Translations under genes and position numbers: made by a program
Shown here: piece by piece, positions 46,363 through 54,273 of the stretch
How the letters are laid out: each line of letters starts with the position of its first letter
Numbering within the stretch: position 1 is the first letter of the stretch
Assembly: GCF_030227115.1 (NCBI RefSeq)
Contig: NZ_JASSUA010000001.1
Location: 1,240,001-1,304,000 of the forward strand
Length of the DNA: 64,000 nt
Direction: 5' to 3'
Source of the DNA: Marinobacter sp. SS13-12
GTDB lineage: Bacteria; Pseudomonadota; Gammaproteobacteria; Pseudomonadales; Oleiphilaceae
The notes under the pieces: model-generated
Database searches by the model: none
What the model was told of the DNA's origin: nothing
What the model saw: only the letters and a program-made list of their open reading frames with translations

Positions 46363-46734
46363 GCGCTGCAAGGCTGGCGCGCAGCGCCACGGCCGAAGGC
46401 CGCCTGGCCTTGTGGCGGTCACTGGCTGGTCCACAGTGCGCAGAAAGAGTGGTGAGGATGCCGGGGAAGGACGCCCGCCCCTTGATTCCGAGCCATGAGC
46501 ACAAGAGGCAAGCGGAGCGCGGCAGGCGACAGGGATCGTTACCCGTAAGGGTGGCCACCTTAGTGGCCAGGAGCAACGCGAGTAGAGCCCGCCCCGAAGG
46601 GGTCGCAACACCCAATTCAAACCCTTTCCTCCATCACCACCAGGAAAGGCAGTAACGAAAACCAAAGTTGAATATTCAACCTTCGGCCTAGCCGGACAAC
46701 CAGCAACACCCAACGAAACCAGAGGACACACCAA
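46363..46734 (+). other. Hairpin-rich phage intergenic region
   Basis: A 372-bp spacer in an otherwise tightly packed operon. It holds successive short hairpins: GGCGC-GCA-GCGCC (46376-46388), CGGCC-GAA-GGCCG (46390-46402), ACCC-GTAA-GGGT (46541-46552), TGGCCAC-CTTA-GTGGCCA (46552-46569), CCCC-GAA-GGGG (46592-46602), and a perfect palindrome GTTGAATATTCAAC (46667-46680). This is what a filamentous-phage intergenic region with origin, packaging or terminator hairpins would look like. A GTG-started frame at 46359 spans it, but the hairpins and odd composition argue against coding. Confidence 0.5.
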
Positions 46735-47031
46735 ATGGAAAACTACCTGAACCTCATGATCATCGGCGCCACCCGCTACGACATCGACGGGAACCGTGGT
46801 GGCTCCCTGTGGGCCTACTCCCCAGCAGAGGCAACCGACGACAACCGAGTCGGCAACGAAGTCATGAAAATCGCCTGCGATTGGAAGCACATCGACCAGC
46901 TGCGCAACCACGCCGAACGCCTCCCGGCCATGTTCACCGTCAAAGCCCAGATGAAAGCCGGGCAGGGCGGCAAGATCACCTTCAAGGCCCTGGACATGAA
47001 ACCCCAGGACCAAGTCAAGAAAACCGCGTAA
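46735..47031 (+). CDS. Probable single-stranded DNA-binding protein (pV-like)
   Basis: A 98-residue protein beginning MENYLNLMIIGATRYDIDGN, with beta-rich character and a basic C-terminus (PQDQVKKTA). The size, beta composition and position just upstream of the coat protein genes match pV-type ssDNA-binding proteins that coat the phage single strand before assembly. I assign it by position and size rather than by a hard motif. Confidence 0.6.
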   Translation: MENYLNLMIIGATRYDIDGNRGGSLWAYSPAEATDDNRVGNEVMKIACDWKHIDQLRNHAERLPAMFTVKAQMKAGQGGKITFKALDMKPQDQVKKTA

Positions 47032-47051
47032 CCGGAAAGGGAGACTGACCG

Positions 47052-47261
47052 GTGAGCAAAGCAATCCTGTGTGACGGCGACTGGACAATCACAGCGACTG
47101 GCTGGGACTGCACTGGCGCCATCACCCAGGTGGTGTACACGGCCCCCGTCGAGTACACCCCGGCAATGATCGCCGAAGCACTGTTTCAGGGCTTCAGCGT
47201 GACCTTGCCCTTAATGGCGGTCGCATGGGGCGGTCGCCAACTCCTGAAAATGTTGAGGTAA
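47052..47261 (+). CDS. Small phage membrane protein, 69 aa
   Basis: A 69-residue protein with two cysteines in its N-terminal half (CDGDWTITATGWDC) and one C-terminal membrane helix (LFQGFSVTLPLMAVAWGG) ending in basic residues (RQLLKMLR). It lies between the ssDNA-binding and major coat genes, where minor coat or assembly proteins are found. It starts at a GTG (47052) after GGAAAGGGAGACTGACC. Confidence 0.65.
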   Translation: MSKAILCDGDWTITATGWDCTGAITQVVYTAPVEYTPAMIAEALFQGFSVTLPLMAVAWGGRQLLKMLR

Positions 47262-47266
47262 TCGCT

Positions 47267-47509
47267 ATGAATGCAATCAAGTTCCAGGCGGCTCAGGCCC
47301 GCCGTTTCGTAAAGCCTGCAGCCAAGTTCGCCGCCGTACCCATGACCTTCCTGGGTGCCTCCGCCGCCAACGCTGCCGACTGGTCCACCGTCACCGGCGG
47401 CCTGGATTTCTCCGGTGAAATCACCGGCGTGATCGCCGTGGTTGGTGTCCTGGCCGGCTTCTACGTCGTGCGCAAGGGTGCCCGACTCCTGCTGAGCATG
47501 ATCAAGTAG
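47267..47509 (+). CDS. Major coat protein (pVIII-like)
   Basis: An 80-residue procoat. A 36-residue basic signal peptide ends in ASAANA, leaving a mature protein of about 44 residues: an acidic N-terminus (ADWSTVTGGLDFSGE), one membrane helix (ITGVIAVVGVLAGFYVV) and a basic C-terminus (RKGARLLLSMIK). This charge pattern is the hallmark of filamentous-phage major coat proteins. The ATG at 47267 sets the signal peptide correctly. Confidence 0.92.
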   Translation: MNAIKFQAAQARRFVKPAAKFAAVPMTFLGASAANAADWSTVTGGLDFSGEITGVIAVVGVLAGFYVVRKGARLLLSMIK

Positions 47510-47520
47510 GAGCGTGAACC

Positions 47521-47595
47521 GTGGCAGAGCTGTGGGATTGGACATTCTTCATGATGGGGGCCGCACTATGCGTCTATCTGTTCAAGGATGTCTGA
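47521..47595 (+). CDS. 24-aa membrane micro-protein (minor coat candidate)
   Basis: A GTG-started micro-gene encoding MAELWDWTFFMMGAALCVY and LFKDV, essentially a single membrane helix. AGGAG is 10 bases before the GTG. It overlaps the start of the pIII-like gene in another frame. Filamentous phages carry minor coat proteins of about 30 residues (pVII, pIX) made of one helix, so that is the likeliest role. Confidence 0.6.
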   Translation: MAELWDWTFFMMGAALCVYLFKDV

Positions 47596-48902
47596 TCCTG
47601 TGGCTCTGTCTCTTTGCAGGGACTGCCTTCGCTCTTGCGCCTGGCATGTATGAGGTTCCAGATGCAAGCTATCCGTCTGGTCCGCATTCCTCCGCCTATG
47701 CAGCCGCTGAAGCGTGGGCTGAACTTCGGTGTGGTGGTTCAAGTTATAACGGTCTGCATCATATAGAGCTTCACACAGAATATCCTGAACCGAGCCCCGG
47801 CGAATACGGGGCGGTGGCAAAGTACAGCGCCTATTGTGACGCTGATGGTTACTCTAACGGTCGGTACGTTCAGCGGTCCACTGTCTTTTACCAAGCACCG
47901 CCTTCCTGCCCTTCTGACTATTCCTGGGATATAGACGCACAGGAATGTCTACCTCCTTCACAGGAGCCTGAAGAATGCTACGAAAACGGCGAAATCTACG
48001 ACGCCCAGAACCAACAATGTGTCCAAAGCTGCCCGGAAGGCTCCCTGAACGGCGTCTGCCTCCAGCAGCCCGCCAACAACGACGAGAACTGCAACGCCGA
48101 CTCGCCCGATTACCAGGGCTTCATCGGCAACGGTTACGCCAAGAAAAATCTCTGTGAATCCCAGCAGCAATGTGAGGGGGGCTCCTTCGGCCTCGTCAAC
48201 GGAACGCCTGCCTGTATTCCGGATGAATATGGCCCTCCCACCTGTGATGTCGGAACAGTGGCTGTTCTCGACGAATACGGCTTCGTGTGCGCCGATCCCC
48301 AGGACGCCCCCGAACCCGGCCAGGAGCCGGATGAATGGTGGAAAGACGAAGAACCCAACACCGACACCGACGGCGATGGGGAGCCAGACGAATACGACCC
48401 CGGCAACGACCCCACCAGCGTCGATAAGGGGCTCAACAAGATCAACCAGGGCATTGCCGAAGGCAACAAGAACAGCAAGGGCACCAACGACCGCCTGGAT
48501 AAGATCGGCAAGGGTGTTGCCAAGTCCAACGAACTCCAGGATGAAGCCAACGGCGTCGCCAACGATACCCGCAACACCGTCAAAGAAATCAACGAAAAGC
48601 TCGACGGCCCCGACGACGGCTACAACACCGAAGGCCTCGGAGACGCCCCCACCTTCGCCGAAAGCAGCGAACGGCTCCAGGCCAGCATCGCCGGCAACCC
48701 GACCATCCAGGCGGTGACCACCATCCCCAGCATCGCCAGCAACAACACTTGTCCGGTCTGGACCATCCCGGCCACCGACTACTGGTCCGCCATGCCGATC
48801 GACAGCCATTGCACCGTCCTGAACGACCACCGCGGCCTGCTGTCCATGCTGTTCATCGCCGTCTGGACCCTGGCCGCCGTCTTCGTCTTCCTGAGGGCCT
48901 GA
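47568..48902 (+). CDS. pIII-like receptor-binding minor coat protein
   Basis: A 444-residue exported protein: signal peptide (LILWLCLFAGTAFA), a Cys-rich N-terminal region, an acidic Pro/Asp/Glu linker (EPDEWWKDEEPNTDTDGDGE), a helical repeat-like stretch, and a C-terminal membrane helix (LLSMLFIAVWTLAAVFVF) with a basic end. This is the pIII architecture: host attachment at one end and virion anchor at the other. I use the ATG at 47568, which puts the signal peptide first. Receptor specificity is unknown. Confidence 0.82.
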   Translation: MRLSVQGCLILWLCLFAGTAFALAPGMYEVPDASYPSGPHSSAYAAAEAWAELRCGGSSYNGLHHIELHTEYPEPSPGEYGAVAKYSAYCDADGYSNGRYVQRSTVFYQAPPSCPSDYSWDIDAQECLPPSQEPEECYENGEIYDAQNQQCVQSCPEGSLNGVCLQQPANNDENCNADSPDYQGFIGNGYAKKNLCESQQQCEGGSFGLVNGTPACIPDEYGPPTCDVGTVAVLDEYGFVCADPQDAPEPGQEPDEWWKDEEPNTDTDGDGEPDEYDPGNDPTSVDKGLNKINQGIAEGNKNSKGTNDRLDKIGKGVAKSNELQDEANGVANDTRNTVKEINEKLDGPDDGYNTEGLGDAPTFAESSERLQASIAGNPTIQAVTTIPSIASNNTCPVWTIPATDYWSAMPIDSHCTVLNDHRGLLSMLFIAVWTLAAVFVFLRA

Positions 48903-48904
48903 CC

Positions 48905-49168
48905 ATGATCCAGAAACTGATTGATGCACTGATCGACATCGTCCTGTGGGTACCGCGCCAGCTCTTCGGCCTGCTGGTCGATGGCGTGGAACTCATGCTT
49001 GGCTGGATACCCGACATCGACATCGTCGACCTGCAGAACCTCTTCGATGGCCTGGGCGGCCAGCTGCTGTACTTCCTCACCGTCTTTGAATTCGATTATG
49101 GCCTCACCGCCATGATGAGCGCCCTGATCGCCCGGTTCATCCTCCGCCGCATCCCGTTCATAGGATAA
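48905..49168 (+). CDS. pVI-like minor coat protein (DUF2523-like)
   Basis: An 87-residue membrane protein with hydrophobic segments at both ends (LIDALIDIVLWVPRQLFGLL and GLTAMMSALIARFILRRI). It sits between the pIII-like and Zot genes, the conserved place of pVI in inoviruses. It starts 2 bases after the pIII stop, so translation is coupled. Confidence 0.75.
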   Translation: MIQKLIDALIDIVLWVPRQLFGLLVDGVELMLGWIPDIDIVDLQNLFDGLGGQLLYFLTVFEFDYGLTAMMSALIARFILRRIPFIG

Positions 49169-49171
49169 GCC

Positions 49172-50338
49172 ATGTCCATCGTCGGTTACTCAGGCCTGCC
49201 CGGTTCCGGCAAGAGTTACGGCGTTGTCGAGAACGTCGTGATCCCCGCCCTGGAATCCGGCCGCCACATCATCACCAACATCCCGCTAAAACTTGGCCGC
49301 CTCTCGGACGACTACCCGAAGGGCAAAGTCACCCTGTTCGATAACCGGGACGCCGAAGACGATCCCGGCTTCTTCGACCTGGAACGCCACCCCGCCGGTG
49401 TGATCTGGATCATCGACGAAGCCTGGCGCTTCTGGAAAAGCGGCATGAAAGCCACCAACATTCCACAAAACCAGAAAGAGTTCTTCACCGAACACCGCCA
49501 CAACGTCGGTGAGGACGGACGCACCAACGAGATCGTACTGGTCACCCAGGACCTGGCCCAGCTGTGCGCCTTCGTCCGGGGCCTGGTGGAAGAAACCTAC
49601 CGAGCGGTCAAGCTCACCGCCATCGGCCAGAAGAACAAATACCGGGTCGACGTCTACATGGGTGCCGCCACCGGCCAGAAACCCGGTAAACCCATGCGCC
49701 AGCTCTACGGAAGCTACAAGCCCGAGATCTACCAGTACTACAAGAGCCACACCAGGAACAAAACCGACTTCGCCGCTGGCATGGAAGAGAAAGCCGACGA
49801 CCGCGCCAACATCCTCAAGCACCCCCTGATCAAGTACGGGATACCGGTCTCGATCCTGATCATGGCGCTGGGTGTCTGGAAAGCGGTCGCTTACTTCAGC
49901 CCGGAAGAACACACCGACGGCACCACACCGGCAACCGAAACCCAGTCACCAGGAAACCGGAACCAACAACCGGTCACCGCCACCCGCAGCGCACAGGTTG
50001 CCCAGCGAACCCAGGCGGTCAGGGCCAACATGGAGGGCAGGGCGCCGCACCAGGTGAAATACGAAGTGGAACCCGGCTGGCTGCCGCTCTCGGACAAGTG
50101 GCGCATCGTCGGCAAGGTCAACGACGTGTACTGGATCTGGGGCGAAACCGGCACCAGGAAAATCCATTCCAGGATTTGCGCCCGCTTCATTAAAACCGGG
50201 GAACCCTACTGCGTCATCCAGGGCAAGCTGGTGACTTACTACAGCTACCGGGAACCCGTGCGGGCAGAAGAGGACCGGCCTTCCCGTTCCTCCTACCTGG
50301 AAACAGCACTACCCGAGAAGGAAGGCGGCGGCGCGTGA
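49172..50338 (+). CDS. Zot/pI-family phage assembly ATPase
   Basis: A 388-residue inner-membrane morphogenesis protein. The Walker A motif is GLPGSGKSYG at about residue 9 and the Walker B is VIWIIDEAW near 77. A membrane helix (YGIPVSILIMALGVWKAVAYF) near 225-245 separates the cytoplasmic ATPase from a periplasmic tail. The name Zot comes from cholera toxin phage; the role here is virion export. It begins 3 bases after the pVI-like stop. Confidence 0.93.
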   Translation: MSIVGYSGLPGSGKSYGVVENVVIPALESGRHIITNIPLKLGRLSDDYPKGKVTLFDNRDAEDDPGFFDLERHPAGVIWIIDEAWRFWKSGMKATNIPQNQKEFFTEHRHNVGEDGRTNEIVLVTQDLAQLCAFVRGLVEETYRAVKLTAIGQKNKYRVDVYMGAATGQKPGKPMRQLYGSYKPEIYQYYKSHTRNKTDFAAGMEEKADDRANILKHPLIKYGIPVSILIMALGVWKAVAYFSPEEHTDGTTPATETQSPGNRNQQPVTATRSAQVAQRTQAVRANMEGRAPHQVKYEVEPGWLPLSDKWRIVGKVNDVYWIWGETGTRKIHSRICARFIKTGEPYCVIQGKLVTYYSYREPVRAEEDRPSRSSYLETALPEKEGGGA

Positions 50339-50453
50339 GTGCGAGCGGAGCGACCACCACGCGCCGCGCAGCGGCAGAGACGTCCCTGTAACACGTCTCA
50401 TGGAAAACGACTTCAGTCGATTTACGACCACAGACAACCACAGAAGGCCACAG
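50328..50453 (+). promoter_or_regulatory. Candidate phage replication origin/rep control region
   Basis: Three dyads or repeats are packed before rep: a 9-bp inverted repeat GCGGCGCGT / ACGCGCCGC (50328-50336 and 50359-50367) spanning the zot stop, GAGACGT / ACGTCTC (50377-50383 and 50393-50399), and three direct CCACAG repeats (50428-50453). Rolling-circle phages often place the nick site or rep autoregulation here. I cannot locate the nick. Confidence 0.45.
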
Positions 50454-51719
50454 ATGAAAATCAGAGACTTTGAACGCATGGACGTGACCACCGGGGAAAT
50501 CGGAAAAGGGGATCTGTTCATCGGACCGGAAGGTCAGCAAGTGAACCTCCAGGACGTCAACGTCCTCTGGACCGGTGTCGATACCGTCCGCCAACTCTTC
50601 GAGGGACGGTTGAAGCCCGAACCCCTGGCCGAAATCGTCACCGCCTACGAATCCAGCTTCGATGCCACCATCACCGTCAGGGGCATTCCGTTCCGTGTCC
50701 AGTCCGGCAGGCGAGGGGGCTTCAAGTACATCCTGCAAAACCGGGAATACGGCCTGACCATCCTGATCCAGAATTTCTACGCCGAAGCCGACAGCCAGGG
50801 CACGCACGTTAAAATCGAAACCTCCCCTAGATGGCTTTACGAACGCTCCAGCCACCAGATCCACGACGAGCTCACCGAATGGGGCATGCACTTCCTCCAA
50901 GCCATCAAACCCGTCGGCATTGCCTTACACCTGGCGGTCGACTTCCAGGGCTGGGAACCACCCCAGGACTTCGCCCAGCACTTCGTGACCAGGGCAAGAA
51001 CCATCAGCGTGCACAACGGCATCAGTGATATGCACTTCAAGGGCCTGGAAGGCAGCACCATCAACGGCAAAGGCGAAACCTACACCTTCGGCAAAGCCAA
51101 CAGCCTGCAGGTGTGCCTCTATGACAAATCCAAGGAAGTGGACGTCTCCGACAAACGCGCCTTCATGGAAGGCATCTGGGAATGCGCCGTCAATGAACAC
51201 AGCTTCCCGGACACCTGCTACGACCCCGATAAACCCGTCTGGCGCCTGGAGATCCGCTTCCACCACAGGATCGTGAACGAGATCTCCCAGGGCACCCCCG
51301 GCATGAAACCCATCTATACCTACATGGATGCGGTACCGCACCTCACCGGCCTGTGGCAATACGCCCTCCAGGGCAACCGCTACGAAGTGAAACGGGAATG
51401 GGTCCACCCCATCTGGACCAAACTCCGGGAAGACATCGGCTTCGGCTACTCAGCACCGGACCTGATGTATAAACGCGTAAAAAAGGAACCCGGTTGCGGC
51501 AACGAAAAGAACGTCTCCCTGGCCTTTGGCAATCTCTTGTCAATCTATGCACGCAACCGTTTTAACGCCCGACAGGCCTGGGACTGCCTCAAGAAATCCG
51601 GTCTTTGGGAAGATCTCTGCAACTACTACAGACGACGGGAGATCTACGAGAACGAACTCTTCCAGCTCGTCCAGGACGGACTCACAAAACGACGACTGCT
51701 CACAAAGGTGGCCGCATGA
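50454..51719 (+). CDS. Rolling-circle replication initiator (pII/RstA-type)
   Basis: A 421-residue protein with the layout of filamentous-phage and plasmid replication initiation proteins. It has CLYDKSKEV and VWRLEIRFHHR, the catalytic-region motifs of this type, and a beta-alpha core around VGIALHLAVDFQGWE. The ATG at 50454 is used because AGAAGG lies 8 bases upstream; ATG at 50400 would add 18 residues across the CCACAG repeats. The integrase start overlaps its stop. Confidence 0.8.
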   Translation: MKIRDFERMDVTTGEIGKGDLFIGPEGQQVNLQDVNVLWTGVDTVRQLFEGRLKPEPLAEIVTAYESSFDATITVRGIPFRVQSGRRGGFKYILQNREYGLTILIQNFYAEADSQGTHVKIETSPRWLYERSSHQIHDELTEWGMHFLQAIKPVGIALHLAVDFQGWEPPQDFAQHFVTRARTISVHNGISDMHFKGLEGSTINGKGETYTFGKANSLQVCLYDKSKEVDVSDKRAFMEGIWECAVNEHSFPDTCYDPDKPVWRLEIRFHHRIVNEISQGTPGMKPIYTYMDAVPHLTGLWQYALQGNRYEVKREWVHPIWTKLREDIGFGYSAPDLMYKRVKKEPGCGNEKNVSLAFGNLLSIYARNRFNARQAWDCLKKSGLWEDLCNYYRRREIYENELFQLVQDGLTKRRLLTKVAA

Positions 51720-52699
51720 TCAAAAAGCTACCATCGGGGCGGTGGCAGGTAGACCTGCGTACAGATGGCCGGGGTTCAAGGCGCATCCGGAAAAGCTTCG
51801 ATTCCAAGGCTGAGGCAAAGCGCTTTGAAACATACGTTCTGACGAAAAGTGCAGAAGGGAAGGAATGGAACCCCTCAAAAGCCGATAACCGTAGACTAAA
51901 GGATCTGATTCAGCTCTGGTTCAATGCCAAGGGTGTTCACCTTAAGGATGGCGAGCGCCGTAAACGCTGCCTGGACACAATCGCTGACTTCATGGGCAAT
52001 CCAGTTGCCAGAACGGTAAAGCCGGCAGCATTCCTGGCGTACCGTGCCCATAAGATCCAGGAGGGAGCCAGCAAGAAAACCCTGAACAACCACCTCGGTT
52101 ATCTCAACGCTGTTTTCAACCAGTTGAACCGGTTGAAGGAAATCGACTTTGATAATCCGTTCCGCCACGTCGAATCAATCCGACTGGATGAGAGGGAGCT
52201 GTCCTGGCTGACAGTCGAGCAGATCCGGCACCTGCTAACAACCATTGAAGGGTTCAGCCAGAACCCACACGTTCACCTGCTCACCAGGATATGCCTGGCA
52301 ACCGGTGCCAGGTGGGGAGAAGCAGAAAACCTGCAGCTGCGTCACGTCCAGGAAGGAAAGCTCACGTTCGTGAACACCAAAAGCGGAAAGTCCAGGTCTG
52401 TGCCTGTAGCGCCTGAGCTCTTCAAAGAAATCCAGGAACACTTGAAACAACACGGTGGTTTTAGCTTCTCGCTCTCTGCATTCCGTCGTGCGTTGGAAAA
52501 GTCGGGAATTCAGCTTCCGGCTGGGCAGTCCGCACACGTCTTGCGACACACGTTTGCCAGTCATTTTGTGATGAACGGTGGCGATATATTGAGTCTTCAA
52601 AAAATCCTGGGTCATTCCAACGTAACCATGACAATGCGGTATTCACACTTGGCGCCCAGCCATTTGTTGGATGCTATTCAATACCGTCCGGTTTTTTAG
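51716..52699 (+). CDS. int: Tyrosine-family phage integrase
   Basis: A 327-residue tyrosine recombinase. Catalytic residues: Arg in ATGARWGEAENLQLR, Lys in KSGKSRSVPV, the HxxR box HVLRHTFASHF, second His in LGHSNVTMTM, and Tyr in RYSHL. An N-terminal AP2-like domain (SGRWQVDLRTDGRGSRRIRK) binds arm sites. The ATGA overlap with rep couples it to replication. It is the enzyme expected to have used the ssrA 3' end as target. Confidence 0.93.
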   Translation: MIKKLPSGRWQVDLRTDGRGSRRIRKSFDSKAEAKRFETYVLTKSAEGKEWNPSKADNRRLKDLIQLWFNAKGVHLKDGERRKRCLDTIADFMGNPVARTVKPAAFLAYRAHKIQEGASKKTLNNHLGYLNAVFNQLNRLKEIDFDNPFRHVESIRLDERELSWLTVEQIRHLLTTIEGFSQNPHVHLLTRICLATGARWGEAENLQLRHVQEGKLTFVNTKSGKSRSVPVAPELFKEIQEHLKQHGGFSFSLSAFRRALEKSGIQLPAGQSAHVLRHTFASHFVMNGGDILSLQKILGHSNVTMTMRYSHLAPSHLLDAIQYRPVF

Positions 52700-53750
52700 T
52701 CTCATTGAGCAGCAACTTCCAGGTGCCGGGGCCATATTCAATCAGTGCCTGTTTTTCTCCATCATCCAAGTGATACTTAAATATAATTTCCAGATCATCT
52801 ATGTTCATTCTGTTCGCCTCCATATTTTGCTTAATCCCGCCTAGGCGGCTCTGAAGAGATTGATTACGGTTGGATGGTAGTTCACCTGAAACTTCTCCCC
52901 AAATCATTCGCCAGAGGTTATAGAGTTTTTGTAGTGAATAAATCTTATTAAGACAAAATGCTGTATTTTTCTCTAATTCATTGAAGTCATAGTCTGGTAT
53001 GAAGTTCTTGTGAAAGTTAGCGCATTCGACTAGGCCCTTTGCAGCATCTAAATTCTGCGTCAGGGCCTGTGGAAGAACGCCTAGGGGATCTCTGCCAAAC
53101 GTTCCCATGTCAAGATCAGCAACAGGCATAAACTTCTGTAGTGTTCTATTCGATGCAATCAGACAATCAGTCAATCGCTGGTCGATAATTTTGAACTTTT
53201 TTTCCGACAGCTCTCTGTCGACAGTTTGTGCGCTGAATTCTGCCGTTTCTTCGGCGATTTTTAAGAACTCGTAGATTGAATGTTTGTCTGGGTTTAGTGG
53301 TCCGTTAGCGCTTTCTGGAAACAGGCGTTGATATAGGTGAGGGGCGCTAACACTTACTTGGTTGAAAGGCTTGTGTTCGTCCATGAAAGCGAGAAAGTAT
53401 CTGCGATGTTCGAGATAGTTCGAAAAAATATTTTGCTGATTTTGCTCTATAATTTGGCGGGATGTTTGTACAGATCTGTGCACCGCGGCAGATAGCGCCC
53501 CTAAAGGTATGGCTAACCCCATGATCCCTATCGGAAGCTTGAAGTCTTGAAGCAACGCGTTATACCCCGAAGTCGAGAAAACCCAAGTCTTCCCTTCTTG
53601 TATGCCTGCATAAATTGCCAAGCCTGCCCCGATAATAAGTGGTGGTGCAATGGATAGCCAAAAGGCAACCGTTTTAAAGAGGTGAGTCTCTGGTGCCGTT
53701 TCTCTCTCGGCTATTCGTTGAAATATGGACTTTTTACCGTTGGTGGACAC
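52674..53750 (-). CDS. Two-helix membrane protein, prophage cargo, unknown
   Basis: A 358-residue protein with two membrane helices near the N-terminus (TVAFWLSIAPPLIIGAGLAIYA and LPIGIMGLAIPLGALSAAV) and a large, mainly helical cytoplasmic domain. It is AT-richer than the phage core and reads against it, its 3' end overlapping int by 26 bp. This is the classic place for lysogenic-conversion cargo. I recognise no family; superinfection exclusion or defence is a guess from position. ATG 53750 is the only plausible start. Confidence 0.7.
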   Translation of the reverse strand: MSTNGKKSIFQRIAERETAPETHLFKTVAFWLSIAPPLIIGAGLAIYAGIQEGKTWVFSTSGYNALLQDFKLPIGIMGLAIPLGALSAAVHRSVQTSRQIIEQNQQNIFSNYLEHRRYFLAFMDEHKPFNQVSVSAPHLYQRLFPESANGPLNPDKHSIYEFLKIAEETAEFSAQTVDRELSEKKFKIIDQRLTDCLIASNRTLQKFMPVADLDMGTFGRDPLGVLPQALTQNLDAAKGLVECANFHKNFIPDYDFNELEKNTAFCLNKIYSLQKLYNLWRMIWGEVSGELPSNRNQSLQSRLGGIKQNMEANRMNIDDLEIIFKYHLDDGEKQALIEYGPGTWKLLLNETKKPDGIE

Positions 53751-53790
53751 GAAGTGGACATCCTGTCTTGGCAGTGGTAGCTGTAAACGA

Positions 53791-53817
53791 AAAAAGCCCC
53801 TGATTTCAGGGGCTTTC
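53791..53817 (-). terminator. Element-borne copy of the ssrA terminator
   Basis: AGCCCCTGA / TCAGGGGCT (53795-53814) with an A run on the left that becomes a U run on the minus strand, immediately after the tmRNA 3' end. It differs from the left copy at the outer stem pair, and the pair is compensated (A-T versus G-C). It now terminates ssrA. Confidence 0.85.
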
Positions 53818-53820
53818 TTG

Positions 53821-53855
53821 CGGTTGGTTGGTGGAGACGGCGGGAATTGAACCCG
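53821..53855 (+). repeat. Right attachment site (35-bp direct repeat)
   Basis: Identical to 38924-38958. It includes the 3' CCA and T arm of the functional tmRNA gene, so the element rebuilds the gene end it was inserted into. Confidence 0.92.
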
Positions 53856-54192
53856 CGTCCGCCAGTACTCAGCCTTGAGATCTACATGCTTAGCGTCTCT
53901 CTATTGATTTAAGTTCAAGCGACCCGAGAGTCAGGGTGCAAGAACCGAGTTCTTTGAATCTTAGCCGTTAGCCAGTGAACTCTGGATAACGGAGCATCCC
54001 GTAAGCGATGACGTCCTGAGATGTAGCTCTGGGCTACGGGCGACCCAGTCAGGACGACTAGCAGCTTACGCTGCTAGTGCGTAGTTTTCGTCGTTTGCGA
54101 CTATTGCGTTGCAGCTTTGGATTAACGAGATTGGCTGCCATCTCGACATGCACCCAAGGGTTCGCCACCAGCGTCGAAGCCATGTCGTCCCC
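53829..54192 (-). ncRNA. ssrA: tmRNA (ssrA)
   Basis: A transfer-messenger RNA of about 364 nt. The 5' end GGGGACGACATGG and the 3' end with the T loop GGTTCAATTCCCGCC and CCA form the tRNA-like domain. The tag reading frame (54098-54066) encodes ANDENYALAA then a stop, a typical gammaproteobacterial degradation tag. It rescues stalled ribosomes with SmpB, encoded 1.7 kb away on the same strand. Its 3' end is the insertion site of the prophage element. Confidence 0.97.
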
Positions 54193-54273
54193 TTACTGAC
54201 AGTATATGTGGCCGGTTTGCCGGACTTCAAGGTTTGTTTGTTGTTGTTTTGTGCTTTCGGCCCGTAGTTATAC

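Larger units (their letters stand above)
38924..53855. mobile_element. Filamentous prophage/integrative element in ssrA
   Basis: An element of about 14.9 kb inserted at the 3' end of the tmRNA gene and bounded by an exact 35-bp direct repeat. It encodes a tyrosine integrase, a filamentous-phage module (44.5-52.7 kb) and cargo on both sides. The right end carries a near-copy of the tmRNA terminator, so insertion preserves both the tmRNA 3' end and its termination. No secretin (pIV) gene is seen, so virions would need a host secretin. A decayed internal copy of the left end at about 40.2 kb implies an older or tandem insertion. Confidence 0.9.

Noticed and set aside
46359..46655. 98-codon GTG-started frame after the early phage genes
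   Set aside because: It overlaps the previous stop (GTGA), which is tempting, but it spans a series of hairpins and its product is an arginine-rich low-information sequence. I keep it as non-coding, with some doubt.
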